Shown here piece after piece: positions 10,224 through 20,901 of a stretch of DNA of 64,000 nucleotides; the first letter of the stretch is position 1, and every line of letters starts with the position of its first letter. Under the pieces are notes generated by a model. That model was not told where the DNA came from, did no database searches, and saw only the letters and a list, made by a program, of their open reading frames with translations. Origin of the DNA: Zasmidium citrigriseum (taxonomy: Eukaryota; Ascomycota; Dothideomycetes; Mycosphaerellales; Mycosphaerellaceae); contig NHNW01000022.1 in assembly GCA_002786025.1 (NCBI GenBank), positions 124,001 to 188,000 on the forward strand, read 5' to 3'. Made by a program: the position numbers and the translations under genes.

Positions 10224-11522
10224 CTCGCAGTGTGTCAACGATTGAGAGAACCCTTGGAGAATACAAAGCAATGGCTAATAACCACAACAACTTTCCGGCT
10301 CCTGGAACATCAAGCGATTCTTATACCTGCGGTAGCCCCGAGACACGTGGAAGTAAACTGCAGCGGGCACTTCGTACCAGAGCGTGGCAGATCGATGCCA
10401 AAGCTGAAACGCAAACAATCCATGGCCGGCGATGTCGATGGCGGCGGTGGTGGCTCGCGTCGAGCTGGTCTAGATGCTGGATTTCTTGCTACCACGTGGA
10501 ATATACTAGCGAGATACTCTATATGTGGCTGTGTGGCTCGCTCTGGAGAAGCTCGTAGTTGGGAGAGAGCAGTGCCATGACAGCTGGAGGCAGCGTCTGT
10601 CAAGCAGTAATGCAGCCACATCGAGACGCCGGAGCCCAATAGAGACAAGCAGTGCCCGAATGAGAAGTCTTCGCGGGAGCGCCTAGCCGAATCGAGATCC
10701 ACTTGGTCGGAGACCGGCTCTACCAGTGCCAGAAGTCATACGAATGGTTGGCGGCTCTGGAGCTGGCTGGACTCTTGGGTTCTCAGAGGAGACTGATGAG
10801 CCGACGAGGAATCTTGGGTTGTCTTGTTCTGATGGGCGTGAGAAGAGAAGAGCAAGGAAATGGTCTTGCGGTCAAAAATGTGGGATGTTCCGTGGGAAGT
10901 TGGAAAAGGCGTCTTATCTTTTCTGCCAAAATCCGTACAGAGTTCACGCGGTGCCCACGTGGATGCAAGCTGCGAAGTTTGATAGCACGTGGGCCGTCGA
11001 ACGCAGTGGGCAATGGTGTTTCGTCTGCGGCATGCAGCGGATGGGTCTCTCCCATCGAAAATGATGCGACGCGAGCTGCGAGTTCAAGATATGATGATGT
11101 GAGAGTGAAGATCGAGAACTTGGAAGAGGTGAAGTTGGGCAAAATCTTAGTAAGCTTGCGTCACGTGCGAGTCTTGGCAGAGACGTCAGCTCGTCCCGCT
11201 TTCCAGTTCTTTCGACCAACGTATCATCGCCACATTTCTATCATCTCAACAGGCGTCAAGGCTTCGCGCAGATCGGTCATGGGTAGCGTCTTTTCTCACG
11301 ACGATCCGCCGGCGAAAGACTGTCAATTGTAGCGACTGAGCACTATTCCTTACGCGCCAAGCAGCTTTCTGGACCAGTGATAAACGCATCAGCCTTGGGA
11401 AATCGAGCCATATGCCGACACCAGCGACATGACGTGCATATAATGATAGCGCTTTACTCTGGGTGACTGCATTGGGCAGGCAACGCGGGTACATTTCAGT
11501 TGCAGCAGGCATTACCGCAGCC
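10224..11522. promoter_or_regulatory. 1.3-kb divergent intergenic region with five CACGTG boxes
   Basis: This separates the secreted Cys-rich gene (leftward) from the Zn2Cys6 regulator (rightward). CACGTG palindromes, the core site of bHLH factors such as Cbf1/Pho4/SREBP-type proteins, are at 10344-10349, 10493-10498, 10956-10961, 10986-10991 and 11162-11167. A CATATAATG element near 11437 is a possible TATA for the regulator. A 209-codon open frame (10703-11332, plus) lacks any domain and is read as chance. Confidence 0.5.
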
Positions 11523-13217
11523 ATGGAATCGAATTCGCAGACGGCGCGTGCCTCCACAGGCTGCTGGACGTGCAAGGTTCGGCATAAGAAGTGCGATGGC
11601 AGTCTTCCAACTTGTCAGAATTGCACCAGCCTTCTCATCACCTGCCACCAGAGTCAGACAAGGCCGGATTGGATGGACGGTGGATTGAGACAAGAACGGA
11701 TGGCACAAGAGGTCAAACTCGAAGTCAAACAAAACGCTCATCGCCGTCGCGGTGAGCACTCAACCAGCATCTTTTCCATGCAGCCATCCACTGAATATGT
11801 GCCGAACGGCACGAACTTTCCCACGAGAGAAGCTTCTATCCCTCCGAAAGAGGCATTGGCAGACCTCGAAGGTGGATCCAACCTCAGGCAGGTCGATGGC
11901 AGCAACAGTCAACTTGGAAGGACTGATGCGATGCTGATCTCATTCTATCTTGAAAACCTGTTCCCTTTCTTCTTCCCTTTCCACCAACCATCAGGAGGCA
12001 GAGCGTGGATGATGGAACTGATCTTCACTAGTCCGGTTCTACGACAAGTCATATTATGCCAGAGCTCTTACTACCTCTCGCTTGTACAGGACGCCTCAGA
12101 CGGCAATGGTGCGTGGGAGAAAGTACTATCACAGACTCAAGATGCCTTCGAGATGCTTGGTCGGGCGCTGACAGTGATCAACGGACAAGGCACCAAGCAA
12201 AGCCTCCATGGAGCAGTGAGGATTTTGACAAGCATTCTGCTACTCCAGCGCTTTGAATTCGCTATTATGAACTTCACCAATTGCCATGCTCATCTGGACG
12301 CTGCTGTGGTCCTTTTTCGACATATCCTCGAGACCGAGAAAGACGGACATACTCAGATTGAATGTGCACGATCCTCCTTCGATGCTGTCCTCAACCGCTT
12401 AGGGCCCTCGAAATGGATACTCTTGAACCACGACGTACAAGTTCCCAGTGCTGAGCAAGCTGCTTTCCGCTTTTCGTCTGCCCTCCTAGTCTTCCAAGAC
12501 ATTCTCGCAAGCACTGTCCTGCAGCAACCTCCGAAACTGTACGAATGGCACGATAGTCTCCTGGCGAACAGATTGGACAGCACTGGTCCGGCTATCGACC
12601 TCAAAGGCATCACCGGTTGTGAGAACCGGACAATGATACAAATCGGACACATTGCGTCGCTCAACGCTTGGAGGCGGGCCAACAAAAGGACCGGCAACCT
12701 TGACGTGGCGCAGCTAGCGCAGCGTGCAAATTCGATCAGAGACTCTCTGTCGGAGACGTTGCTGTGGATTGAGATGCAGTCAGCGTCTGGTCGCCCGTTA
12801 ACTTCGCCGCCCACCACCAATCTCCTAGACGCCTTCAAAGCTCAACGACCAGCGATAGCCGCCGAGCAGGAACTACTAATCACGAAAGTCTGGACTTACG
12901 CTGCGATCACCTACCATTTGATGGTTTTGTCGGACGAGGAGCCATCACCGTTTGACGCAAAGCGTCATGTTGACCGAGTAATCGATGCTCTTAGTCGCAT
13001 ATCGCTTGCGGGACTACGGCGGACAATGACATGGCCCTTTTGCGTAGCCGGATGTCTGGCGGATGCTGCTCAAGTCTCTCAACTACGAGATCTGGCTCGA
13101 ACCTTGCAACCGCCAAACTTGTTCAGCACGCTTAACAAGGCACTGGAGACAGCAATAGGCGGCCGAGACCTTGCGGCATGCTTCGAAAGAGAGAATGAGT
13201 TGATTCTGCTTGTCTAG
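11523..13217 (+). CDS. Zn(II)2Cys6 transcription factor
   Basis: Intronless, 564 residues from MESNSQTARA. An in-frame ATG 60 nt earlier adds an unremarkable 20 residues, and I prefer the later start because family members begin just before the zinc cluster. The binuclear cluster is complete: Cys14-x2-Cys17-x6-Cys24-x6-Cys31-x2-Cys34-x6-Cys41, with the basic loop KVRHKK. A short linker leads to a long fungal-specific regulatory domain (from about residue 135: DAMLISFYLENLFPFFFPFH, then WMMELIFTSPVLRQVILCQS), of the Fungal_trans_2 / ARCA-like type. It is presumably a nuclear DNA-binding regulator. It ends 135 bp from the convergent SDR gene and is close to the dioxygenase and transporter, so it is a candidate pathway-specific regulator; that link is inference. 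Confidence 0.93.
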   Translation: MESNSQTARASTGCWTCKVRHKKCDGSLPTCQNCTSLLITCHQSQTRPDWMDGGLRQERMAQEVKLEVKQNAHRRRGEHSTSIFSMQPSTEYVPNGTNFPTREASIPPKEALADLEGGSNLRQVDGSNSQLGRTDAMLISFYLENLFPFFFPFHQPSGGRAWMMELIFTSPVLRQVILCQSSYYLSLVQDASDGNGAWEKVLSQTQDAFEMLGRALTVINGQGTKQSLHGAVRILTSILLLQRFEFAIMNFTNCHAHLDAAVVLFRHILETEKDGHTQIECARSSFDAVLNRLGPSKWILLNHDVQVPSAEQAAFRFSSALLVFQDILASTVLQQPPKLYEWHDSLLANRLDSTGPAIDLKGITGCENRTMIQIGHIASLNAWRRANKRTGNLDVAQLAQRANSIRDSLSETLLWIEMQSASGRPLTSPPTTNLLDAFKAQRPAIAAEQELLITKVWTYAAITYHLMVLSDEEPSPFDAKRHVDRVIDALSRISLAGLRRTMTWPFCVAGCLADAAQVSQLRDLARTLQPPNLFSTLNKALETAIGGRDLAACFERENELILLV

Positions 13218-13352
13218 TATGAAAGCTTGCAAGGCCGACAAGCTGTCTAGAGAGCACATATTTCCGGCTAGATGATTTTCTGACTCTGCTGGTTTTGCGG
13301 ATTCATCCTTGCCAACCTCTCCCGTTCGGCTACTTTGCGCAGGGTCCGCCAT

Positions 13353-14104
13353 CTACTTGAAGGAGACATATCCCTTACCCTTAACGAAAGTCGCCAGCCA
13401 TGGAATCCCTTCGGACGATTTGGCCAGCTGCGCATAGAACTCCCCATGAGCCGGACCATCAAGTTCCATGCCCTTCATCATGCCGTCAGGTTTGCGCTCG
13501 TCGGCGTAGATGAAGCTGGAAGAAACATGTCAGTCTCCAGACGAAGTGAGGATCATCGCAAATCGACTTACCGATATCCTTGAGTCTTGTACGCCCCATC
13601 AGCAAACCCAATCCAATGAGCCGAAGCCGACTTGCCAACGCCCAAAGTCAACATCATCGGCATGGGAACGATGATCTCGTTCTGCGCGTTGCCAGTATAG
13701 ATGAAGAGCTTGCTCGCGTCAGCTGGGAGAGTGGCCCATCCTCTGATTGCCTCTTGTGCTGCGACGTAGGGCGAGAGGACGTTGACGTTGAGATTATCAG
13801 CGAGGCCGTCCACGGGGATGGACAGAGGGGAGTCCTGGACCGGTGGAGGCATGAGAGCTGCGGCGTTGTAAGTGATGATGCTTGGCGGGGCACCGAATTC
13901 TTTCTTGACTGTGTCGAAGACTCCGGGGACGCAGTCAGGCTTGCTGAAGTCGGCTTGGAGAGAGAGGTAGCCTTTGTCCGTCTTGGAGTTGGTTCCTTTG
14001 CGTGAGGCGATGGCGATTTTGTAGCCATTGGCGGTGAACGACTCAGCAACGGCTGCGCCGACACGGGGACCGGAGCCGAGGATGAGAACAACTGGGGAAG
14101 ACAT
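13353..14104 (-). CDS. SDR-like NAD(P)-binding protein lacking the catalytic Tyr
   Basis: Exon 1 is 14104-13572, intron 13516-13571, exon 2 13515-13353; 231 residues. The Rossmann glycine motif is at residues 10-16 (GSGPRVG), with the NAA equivalent of the SDR NAG at 80-82 (IITYNAAAL). The usual YxxxK is degenerate: Lys158 is present (LGVGKSASAHWIGF) but the position four before it is Leu. The C-terminus (FIYADERKPDGMM) matches a fungal subgroup of short SDRs annotated only generically. It may be a reductase with an unusual mechanism or a non-catalytic dinucleotide sensor. An in-frame, Arg/Ser-rich extension from 14212 (MSILHSIRHQLQARFSSRSS) resembles a mitochondrial presequence; I choose 14104 because homologous proteins start at the Rossmann strand. 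It is divergent from the dioxygenase gene. Confidence 0.88.
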
Positions 14105-14684
14105 GGTGGTTTTGATGTGGGGGTTCGTTTGTCTTGAGGAAGTAGCCGGTCTGGATGAGCGTGAAGAGAAGCGGGCTTGGAGTTGGTGTCTGATCGAGTG
14201 CAGAATAGACATGCCTCTTCAGACAGGAATCAACTTGCCTTTTTATGTTTGCGTATTCTGAATCTCCCATATCAAACAACGGCTTATTGGGCGATTGGCG
14301 TACGCTGCTGTGTCTGTGCTTGGGAGATGAGTTCACCGATGCTTCGTAATTGTACATAAAGTTCCCAGCCAGCATTATTAGGTCAAGGTATCAGGTCGTC
14401 GGGTGGCCGACTTGAATTCGCCGAATGTCATTACCAAGGCAAGGCTGGGAAGGACAAAGACGCTAGCGCAGAAATGGCCCGTGCAGCTCGGTGAAGGATT
14501 CTGCCGTCGCGCGCGCTTCCTCATTAGGCAAGCGTGGAAAGCAGAGTCGCATGTCTTGCAGTTCTTTCGGCGACTCACTTGAAATGACAGATTGAATGTC
14601 AGGAGTTGTGGAATGGCTGATAAATCGCTGTCAGTCTTTGGCACACTTCAAATGTCAACAGTATGCAGCTGAAGCCGTGCATCC
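14105..14684. promoter_or_regulatory. Shared divergent promoter of the SDR and dioxygenase genes
   Basis: These 580 bp lie between two oppositely oriented start codons, suggesting shared regulation. No clear CGG-type inverted pair for the neighbouring Zn2Cys6 factor was identified by eye. The region also covers the possible N-terminal extension of the SDR (to 14212). Confidence 0.45.
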
Positions 14685-15796
14685 ATGGAAAGCGACATGC
14701 CAGATCGTGCCATTACAACTTTGCCTTCTCCTAAGCTCTTTGCACTCACTGCTCTTTTGACAAGTCTCTTCATCCCTGTGCTGTACACTTTCTCCTCAAC
14801 CAGATCTTTCTCGAGCGTTGGCATTATTTCGAAATCGAACATGGCGGCGATAAACGGTACCCATTCTCCTAGGATGCCAGTCTACTTCCTCGGAATCGGA
14901 GGCCCAAACTTCATGGAAGCCAAAGACCATCCAGCCTTCCTCAAATTGGGCGAGACCGGCAAAGAGATCACAACCAAAGTGAGACCAAAGGCAATCGTCG
15001 TCTTCTCGGCTCACTGGCAACATGGTCCGAACAAAGTCGCAATCAACGTCGCTGAGCAGGGAAGCTTGATCTATGACTTCTATGGCTTCCCTCCACACTA
15101 CTACGAGTACGAGTTCCCGCATCGTGGTAGTCCAGAGGTGGCTGAGAGGGTGATTGAGAAGTTGTCTTCGGCGGGAATCGAGGTAGATCGGATCGAGCGC
15201 GGACTTGATCATGGTGTTTGGGTTGGTTTCTTGGCCGGTATGACGTTTTGATCTTGTTCGTTGTCAGATGTGAATTCGCTGACCGTCCACGGAAGCATTC
15301 GATCCCAAGAAGAATCCATTGGACGTGCCGATCGTACAGGTTTCACTGTTCGGCAGTGAAGATCCGAACCAGCACTACCACATGGGCCAAGCGCTAGAGA
15401 GTTTGAGAGATGAGGGAATCCTCATTGTCGGGGCTGGGATGGCTGTGCACAATCTGCAGGATTTTCGGAGAACACGAGGAGAAACAAGCAAGACCATGCC
15501 GTGAGTTCTTCGAGACGCTCTCGATGATATCGCTGACACCGCTGTGCAGCTATGCTTTGAGCTTCGAAGCCGGTCTGACAGAAGCCATCGCCGTGAAGCC
15601 CGAAGACCGCCAAGTGGCGATGTCAGTATTGTTGAAGCGCAAAGATGCCCGAGAAGCGCATCCAAGTCTGGAGCACGTTCTCCCAATTCACATCGTCGCT
15701 GGTGCGGCTGGGTCAGATGTAGGCGAACGCATCTGGGCACTGCCGGAAGGAAGTCTGAACTGGGGTCAGTACCGCTTCGGTGAGGTTCCGTCCTGA
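14685..15796 (+). CDS. LigB/DODA-type extradiol ring-cleavage dioxygenase
   Basis: Exons are 14685-15237, 15296-15500 and 15550-15796, giving 334 residues. Class III extradiol dioxygenases use non-heme Fe(II) and O2 to open catechol rings; this subfamily includes plant and fungal DOPA 4,5-dioxygenases. Visible motifs are MPVYFLGIGGPNFM, the SAHWQH segment, DFYGFPPHYYEYEF, the strongly conserved GLDHGVWVGF, PIVQVSLFGSEDPNQHYHMG and the C-terminal HIVAGAAGSD. The first 45 residues contain a hydrophobic stretch (LFALTALLTSLFIPVLYTF), so the longest form would be membrane-anchored; a shorter form could start at the Met near 14841 (MAAINGTHS), which would be cytosolic like most relatives. The natural substrate cannot be deduced. 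The divergent SDR and the nearby transporter suggest an aromatic-compound pathway. Confidence 0.93.
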
Positions 15797-17282
15797 GAAT
15801 GTGAAAGTCGAGGATGTGTGTCGCAAAGGTCGATGGGAACAGCCATGAATCCCCTGCCGGCATTCCAGCACCAAGATCCCAAATCAAACAACCTACATAT
15901 TTCGAAATCCGCCAGTCGTTTCCAAGAATTCCGCAAAGGAAGTTGGATGTCATGGGTCTTTGTGATCAATGGTCTAGTCGTAAGGCGTGCGACGACTGGA
16001 ACCTTCTTCATCTTCTGGAATTCTTGTGGACGTCAGTTCGAATCTCGAGCTGAGCGATCTATTAGTCGCCTGAAACCAATAAGTAAAAACACAGCCTATA
16101 TCGCATAGGTGCCTGCCGGGGTTGAATGTGTTCTTCTTCTCCCTTGGGAGTTTCTTTTTTGGACTTTTTCCCACCCTCTCTGCTTGGGTGAGTAGAAGTC
16201 GTTTTGCGAGGTGTGAAGACTTCACTTCTCGAATCTTGCTATGTGTGTCTGAATCCCGCCGCTGAGAAGATGTTCTTCTCCAGGTGAGCATTTTGCTCCA
16301 GCTGTCCGAGAGTGGTTGCTTTTCGAGGTACCTAAGTGATCAACCTCACCAGCATACTGGAGCGTTATGCTCTGAGGATGTCACTCGATAAAGAGCGCAG
16401 TGTTGCGCAGATGGGTGGTGATGAAGAGGTGAAAGTGAAGACTTGAAGCGCGATGTGAGGTCGGTCCAAGTGGTCGCGCTCCCTGAGACAGGATTTGCGC
16501 TACTCTCAATCCGTCGCATTATCTCAGCGAGCTCCTCCCCTTTGACCTCGTGCCCCTCTTCGCGAAAACATTGCATCGATTTCGAATGTTCACAATGGAA
16601 GCCAGCGCTCAGTGAGCATCAAAATGCCATCCGCCTTCGATTTGGAAGATGTCATTTTGTCTTTCCACCATCTCCGAGTCACCAATCTCACCTCGCCTAC
16701 CGACTGGCCTGCGTCGAGATCCCTCATGGATCCAGGATGAAAACACGCCCTCGTCGCGGCGCCCCGGTATATCAAAAGTCAAAAAGAGAATGCACTCACC
16801 AAATTAGAAGACAGATCAGCAAAGCATTACTTACACCCCGCATAAAAGTCACGTAAAGAATTGATTAAAGTTGGCGCTCCTCTGCCCCGGCAATCCTGTT
16901 GCCGAACGTCATCATCATCCCATCAACAACGGCCGGGCAATGTCCAAGGTTTTCTTGTTCAATTCTCAACCAGGCCTCAGTCGGCGATATACCGTCCATA
17001 TGAGAAGGCGGACGCATTCGCATTGAAATATCGGAGGGCTTATGGCTGCTTGTTGATTATTCGACTCCATCGACACCTCGCTGCTCGCTGCCCAGAAGGG
17101 GAAACACGCCCTAGACATACCACTCGACAGAACATACGCCAAGACAGGAAGACATAGCTCGGGGTTAAGGAGAGCCTCAATTCGGGGATTGTGTGCTTCG
17201 GAGAAGACCTATCATCAAAAGACCCAAAGACTGCCATCAAAGCATCATGGACCATCAATAACAACCCGGAAACTCCACCACC
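15797..17282. other. Intergenic, 1.5 kb
   Basis: No supported gene on either strand. Frames of 60-137 codons are present but show no motif, no splice logic and skewed composition. A stretch near 15966-16056 resembles parts of a tRNA (TGGTCTAGTCGTA and AGTTCGAATCTC) but does not fold into a cloverleaf. Confidence 0.5.
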
Positions 17283-18699
17283 ATGTCCTCCAAAGACTCC
17301 TCCTCCGCCCTCGAAGAAGGTAACGGAACTCTCACGAACCGCCAAACCCCCAACGACACTCCACCAAACCAGAAACATGACGAGAAAGATTCCCAACCAA
17401 CACACCTCCCCTTCCCCCAATGGCTAGCCGAACACATGTCCTGGTCCTGGTTTACGTGCCCCCAATCCACCGGCGGAGTCGCAGTCCTGCTCTCCGAATG
17501 CCCCAAACAATTTCACGGCCTCGAAACAATTGGGGTCATAATATTCATTTTCAATATTGTCGTCTTTCTGACTTTCACGGGGTTTATGTTGACGAGATGG
17601 ATTGTCGACCCGAGGAAGTTGAGGCAGAGTCTCACAACGCCGCCGGAGTGTTATTTCATGGGGTCGTATTGGCTGTGAGATACCTCCTCCTCTCCCTTAC
17701 TTTCTTTGTCGCGCTGATGTAGTGTCTTAGTACGGCAGCAACAATGCTCATCAACGCACAACGCTACGGCGTCCCGCACACTGGTCCTTGGCTTGTCGTC
17801 GCCATTCGGGTGTTGTTCTGGTTCTACGTCGCCAACTCGTTCCTCACTACCAACCTACATATCGTCTGGATTTCCCGTGCCGTGAACTTCAAAGCGATCG
17901 AGTTCCAGCCGCCGATGTTCATTCTTGTGCTCAACGCCATGTTGACGGGGACAGTAGCAGCGGCTATTAGCGAGTCGCAGCCGCCTGTTCATCGGGTGCC
18001 TGTAAGCATACCTCTCTTGAGAACTTGAGTGGAATAGATGGCTGATGATTGACGATAGATAATGGTCGCCGGCGTAGCCTACCAAGGCCTCGGTTGGATA
18101 GTCTGCACAATCTTCCTCACGCTCCTCATGGCAAACATCCTCGAAAACGGCTGGCCAGCGCCAAACCTTCGCCCCGGCCTCTTCATCATGACCGGCACCT
18201 CAGGCTTCACCATTGTCGCCCTAATCGGCAACGCCCGAGCCGCACCAATCGGCTACGGCTACTTCGCCACGCATCCCTCTGCCCCAGAAGTTCTGCTAAT
18301 CGTAGCAACCTGGGTCGGCGTCTTCATGTGGGTGTTCACCTTCTGGGTGTTCGGGATTGCATTCTGGATTAATATAGCAGAGCTCTTCGTGAAAAAGGAG
18401 CGGAAGTGGAAGATCAATATTAGTTTTACGAACACTGTTTGGGGTGAGTGTCCCGATGGACAGTGTTTCCGCGGCCACAGGTGATGTACTGACGACTTTC
18501 GACAGCCATGATCTTCCCAAACGTTGGATGGACGCTGAGTACGGTATATCTGGGTCAGGAACTGGAAAGCGAAGGAATCATATGGGTATCGGTGGCGATG
18601 ATCATTTTGCTCGTCTGCTTCTGGCTGCTGGACTTGGTCATGATGGCCAAGACGTTTTGTCTGTCCGTATTCAAGGACTCGCGAATAAAGATGGGATGA
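17283..18699 (+). CDS. TDT/SLAC1-family membrane transporter (C4-dicarboxylate/Mae1 or sulfite/Ssu1-like)
   Basis: Exons are 17283-17674, 17731-18001, 18059-18443 and 18506-18699, giving 413 residues. After a hydrophilic N-terminus of about 45 residues there are around ten membrane segments. Family-typical pieces are SWSWFTCPQSTGGVAVLL, GLETIGVIIFIFNIVVFL, TPPECYFMGSYW, PIMVAGVAYQGLGW, RPGLFIMTGTSGFT, NTVWG-AMIFPNVGW and a last helix at VSVAMIILLVCFWLLDLVMM. This superfamily moves small anions: malate/succinate in yeast Mae1, sulfite in Ssu1, chloride/nitrate in plant SLAC1. I cannot fix the substrate; a role in exporting or importing an acid made by the neighbouring dioxygenase/SDR pathway is conceivable. 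It is convergent with GPN3. Confidence 0.92.
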
Positions 18700-18984
18700 G
18701 ACCCTTCGAAGGCGGCCGATTGAGTGCACCGTGTCGTCTCACTCTCTGGAGAACATGCCACACGACCCATTCTTCTCGTGCTTCGAACATATCTTGTGTC
18801 TGTGGTGACCGCGTGGTCGTTTGCCTGTTGTTCGACCCGATGTGACCAACGAAAGCTTTGACGCAATGGGGCCTTCTGTGCTCTTTGGACGCGATTTCCA
18901 TGCAGCGGCTTCAAGTCGCTCTTCATAAGATGGTTCGTCGTCGGGTCGTCTAGTCGTTCGAGGAAGTTGTGTTGTGCCAACGTT

Positions 18985-19924
18985 TCAACCCATGTCGGTG
19001 TCCACGAGATCATCATTCGGCTCGCGGGGCTCCTGGGCCTCATGGAATTGGATCGCATCGTCAATGAAGCTCAACACTGCCCCAACACTGTCTTCATCCT
19101 GTGCATCCAGCTTGAGGAACGAGACTAGACTGAAGTCATCGATCAGCTGGCCGACGCCTCTGTTCAACCTGGCGAATGAGGACCCAGTCATGAGAGCCTT
19201 GGGTTCCTCAGGATCGCCATTGTCCACGCCTTCCTTGTACTCATAGACCAGCCCACTCTCAGGCGCATCCTGCAGCAAGCTTGTGTCCGGATCGATGAAT
19301 CTTTTCAACTCTTTCCGTGCAACCTGACCCTTGACTTGGTCCATCTTGCTGAGAATGTTGACGTGTGGTAGCTGCATCATGAGCATGGCGCTCATTGCGC
19401 TGAGAGTGCCAGAGAAGAATTTCGCACGGTCGACGATGAAGGAGCTCTCGAGGAGGTATGAGACGCACATGTTGATGTTCAGACTGCCTCGAGTCAAGTG
19501 CTTGATGAGTTGCGGTACGATGGGGACGTGCGTGTACAGTTCGATTTGGCCAGGCATATCGATGATGATCAAGTACTCGTCCGTCACACTCTCAAGCGGT
19601 TCAGTCAGGAAGTCGAGGTTCTCCATCAGGAATTCGAAGCAATAGATCAAGCCTCCGTTCGGTCCCAAATGCAGCTCTTCCATGACATCCTCCAGGGTGA
19701 TGAGTTCTTTGATATCCACGTCGGGCTCGTATGCAAACTCCTCGGCGGCGGGGTCCAGGTTGATGTAGAAACATGAACGCCTGGCGGAGAAGAAATTGAT
19801 CAGAGCAGCGCAAAGACTTGGGCTGCTCCTCTTACCTGTTGTTCTTGAGGTGTTGAATCAAGGCCGAGCAGAAGGTGGTCTTGCCTGCGCCCGCAGGGCC
19901 CATGACCATGGTACCATACGGCAT
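18985..19924 (-). CDS. GPN3: GPN-loop GTPase 3
   Basis: Exon 1 is 19924-19836, intron 19781-19835, exon 2 19780-18985; 294 residues against about 280 in relatives. GPN GTPases assemble and import RNA polymerase II (and III) into the nucleus, working as Gpn1-Gpn3 dimers. The P-loop is GPAGAGKTTFC near residue 9, followed by NLDPAAEEF, the diagnostic GPN loop in ELHLGPNGGLIYC, the switch motif DMPGQIELYTHVP, and the base-recognition NILSKMDQVKG. The GPN3 assignment over GPN2 rests on overall layout (LSAMSAMLMMQLPHVN and LIDDFSLVSFLKLDAQDED). The C-terminus ends in an acidic tail. Confidence 0.95.
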
Positions 19925-20901
19925 GTTGAAGGCTACCTGCAGGTGTTGTTGATGTTCCAGTCTCTCAGTCGAAAGCGTCAGAGCCTGGAGGTCAGAAGTA
20001 ATTCGGCGAGCTAGCCGAGAGCCGGGGTTCATCCGAAATGTGGTCCGAGCGCTACGGAGACAACTTTCGCGCTGAACAATCGACTCTCTTTCTCTCCTTA
20101 ACCAAACTAAAACCCAGATGATGAACGGCTTCCACTCAGCAGACAAGTTCGCCGCGGCTACGCTGCTGGTCGGACGTTGCTGAGATGCGCTGGGCCTGTC
20201 ACCACCTTGAACAGTGCATTTGAGACCTGATGGGATTTTGGTTGGGTTGTTCCTGTCTGCCCAGCTCCTGGGAGACAAGCGGGCGGATGTGTGTCTGGTG
20301 CCGCGGAAAAGAGCGTGTCTCGACCACGCTTTGCCGTCGGCGGCGGCGCCTGCTATCCGCACACGCCCAGGATCGGTGTTTTCGCAGCACAGAGCCGCGC
20401 GTGCGTCATGAGAGGGTGCGGCGGTGTTTGGAGAGGGTTGGGACTCCCTTCCCAGCGAGCCAGCGGCGACGAGGAGGGCTGAGAGCCAGAGTCGGACCGT
20501 GATGGCAGGTGAGGGCTGGACGGGCGCAGAGTCAGATGCGGCGGCAGGTCTGAGAGACTCTTTTGATCCAGCGTCTTAGCTAAGGTCGCCTTCGCCCAGA
20601 CGGAAGGAGACCGGTTCGAAAAAGATTTGCACTCAACTCCTTCCTGCCAAACACTCTTCTCCCCGGCATCGTCATGCCATCGCTCCTTCATCTTCTTCCC
20701 ACTCTCGCGCTTGCCGTACCTGCCATGTGAAGTGCAACCGTGACGACCGTGCTCGCATTTTTAACTCAAGCTCCCTGCCCACTTGCCAAACCATCGCCGG
20801 GGCGCTGATACTTAAATCAATTTCCCGCCCACCGCTTGGCCTGTCTCTTGCCATTGACCCTTTGCGCGACATCACACGACACCTCACCGGCGCCGCTCAC
20901 C
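19925..20901. other. Divergent intergenic region, 1.0 kb
   Basis: Contains the promoters of GPN3 (leftward) and the LPxEL-family gene (rightward). GC-rich around 20335-20350 (a GGCGGCGGC run). No gene seen; frames here are overlapping chance frames. Confidence 0.45.

Noticed and set aside
10703..11332. 209-codon open frame on the plus strand
   Set aside because: It spans three of the CACGTG boxes in a promoter region and has no recognisable motif.
15966..16056. tRNA-like words TGGTCTAGTCGTA and AGTTCGAATCTC
   Set aside because: A D-arm can be drawn, but the T stem has mismatches and the two acceptor strands do not pair, so no cloverleaf forms.
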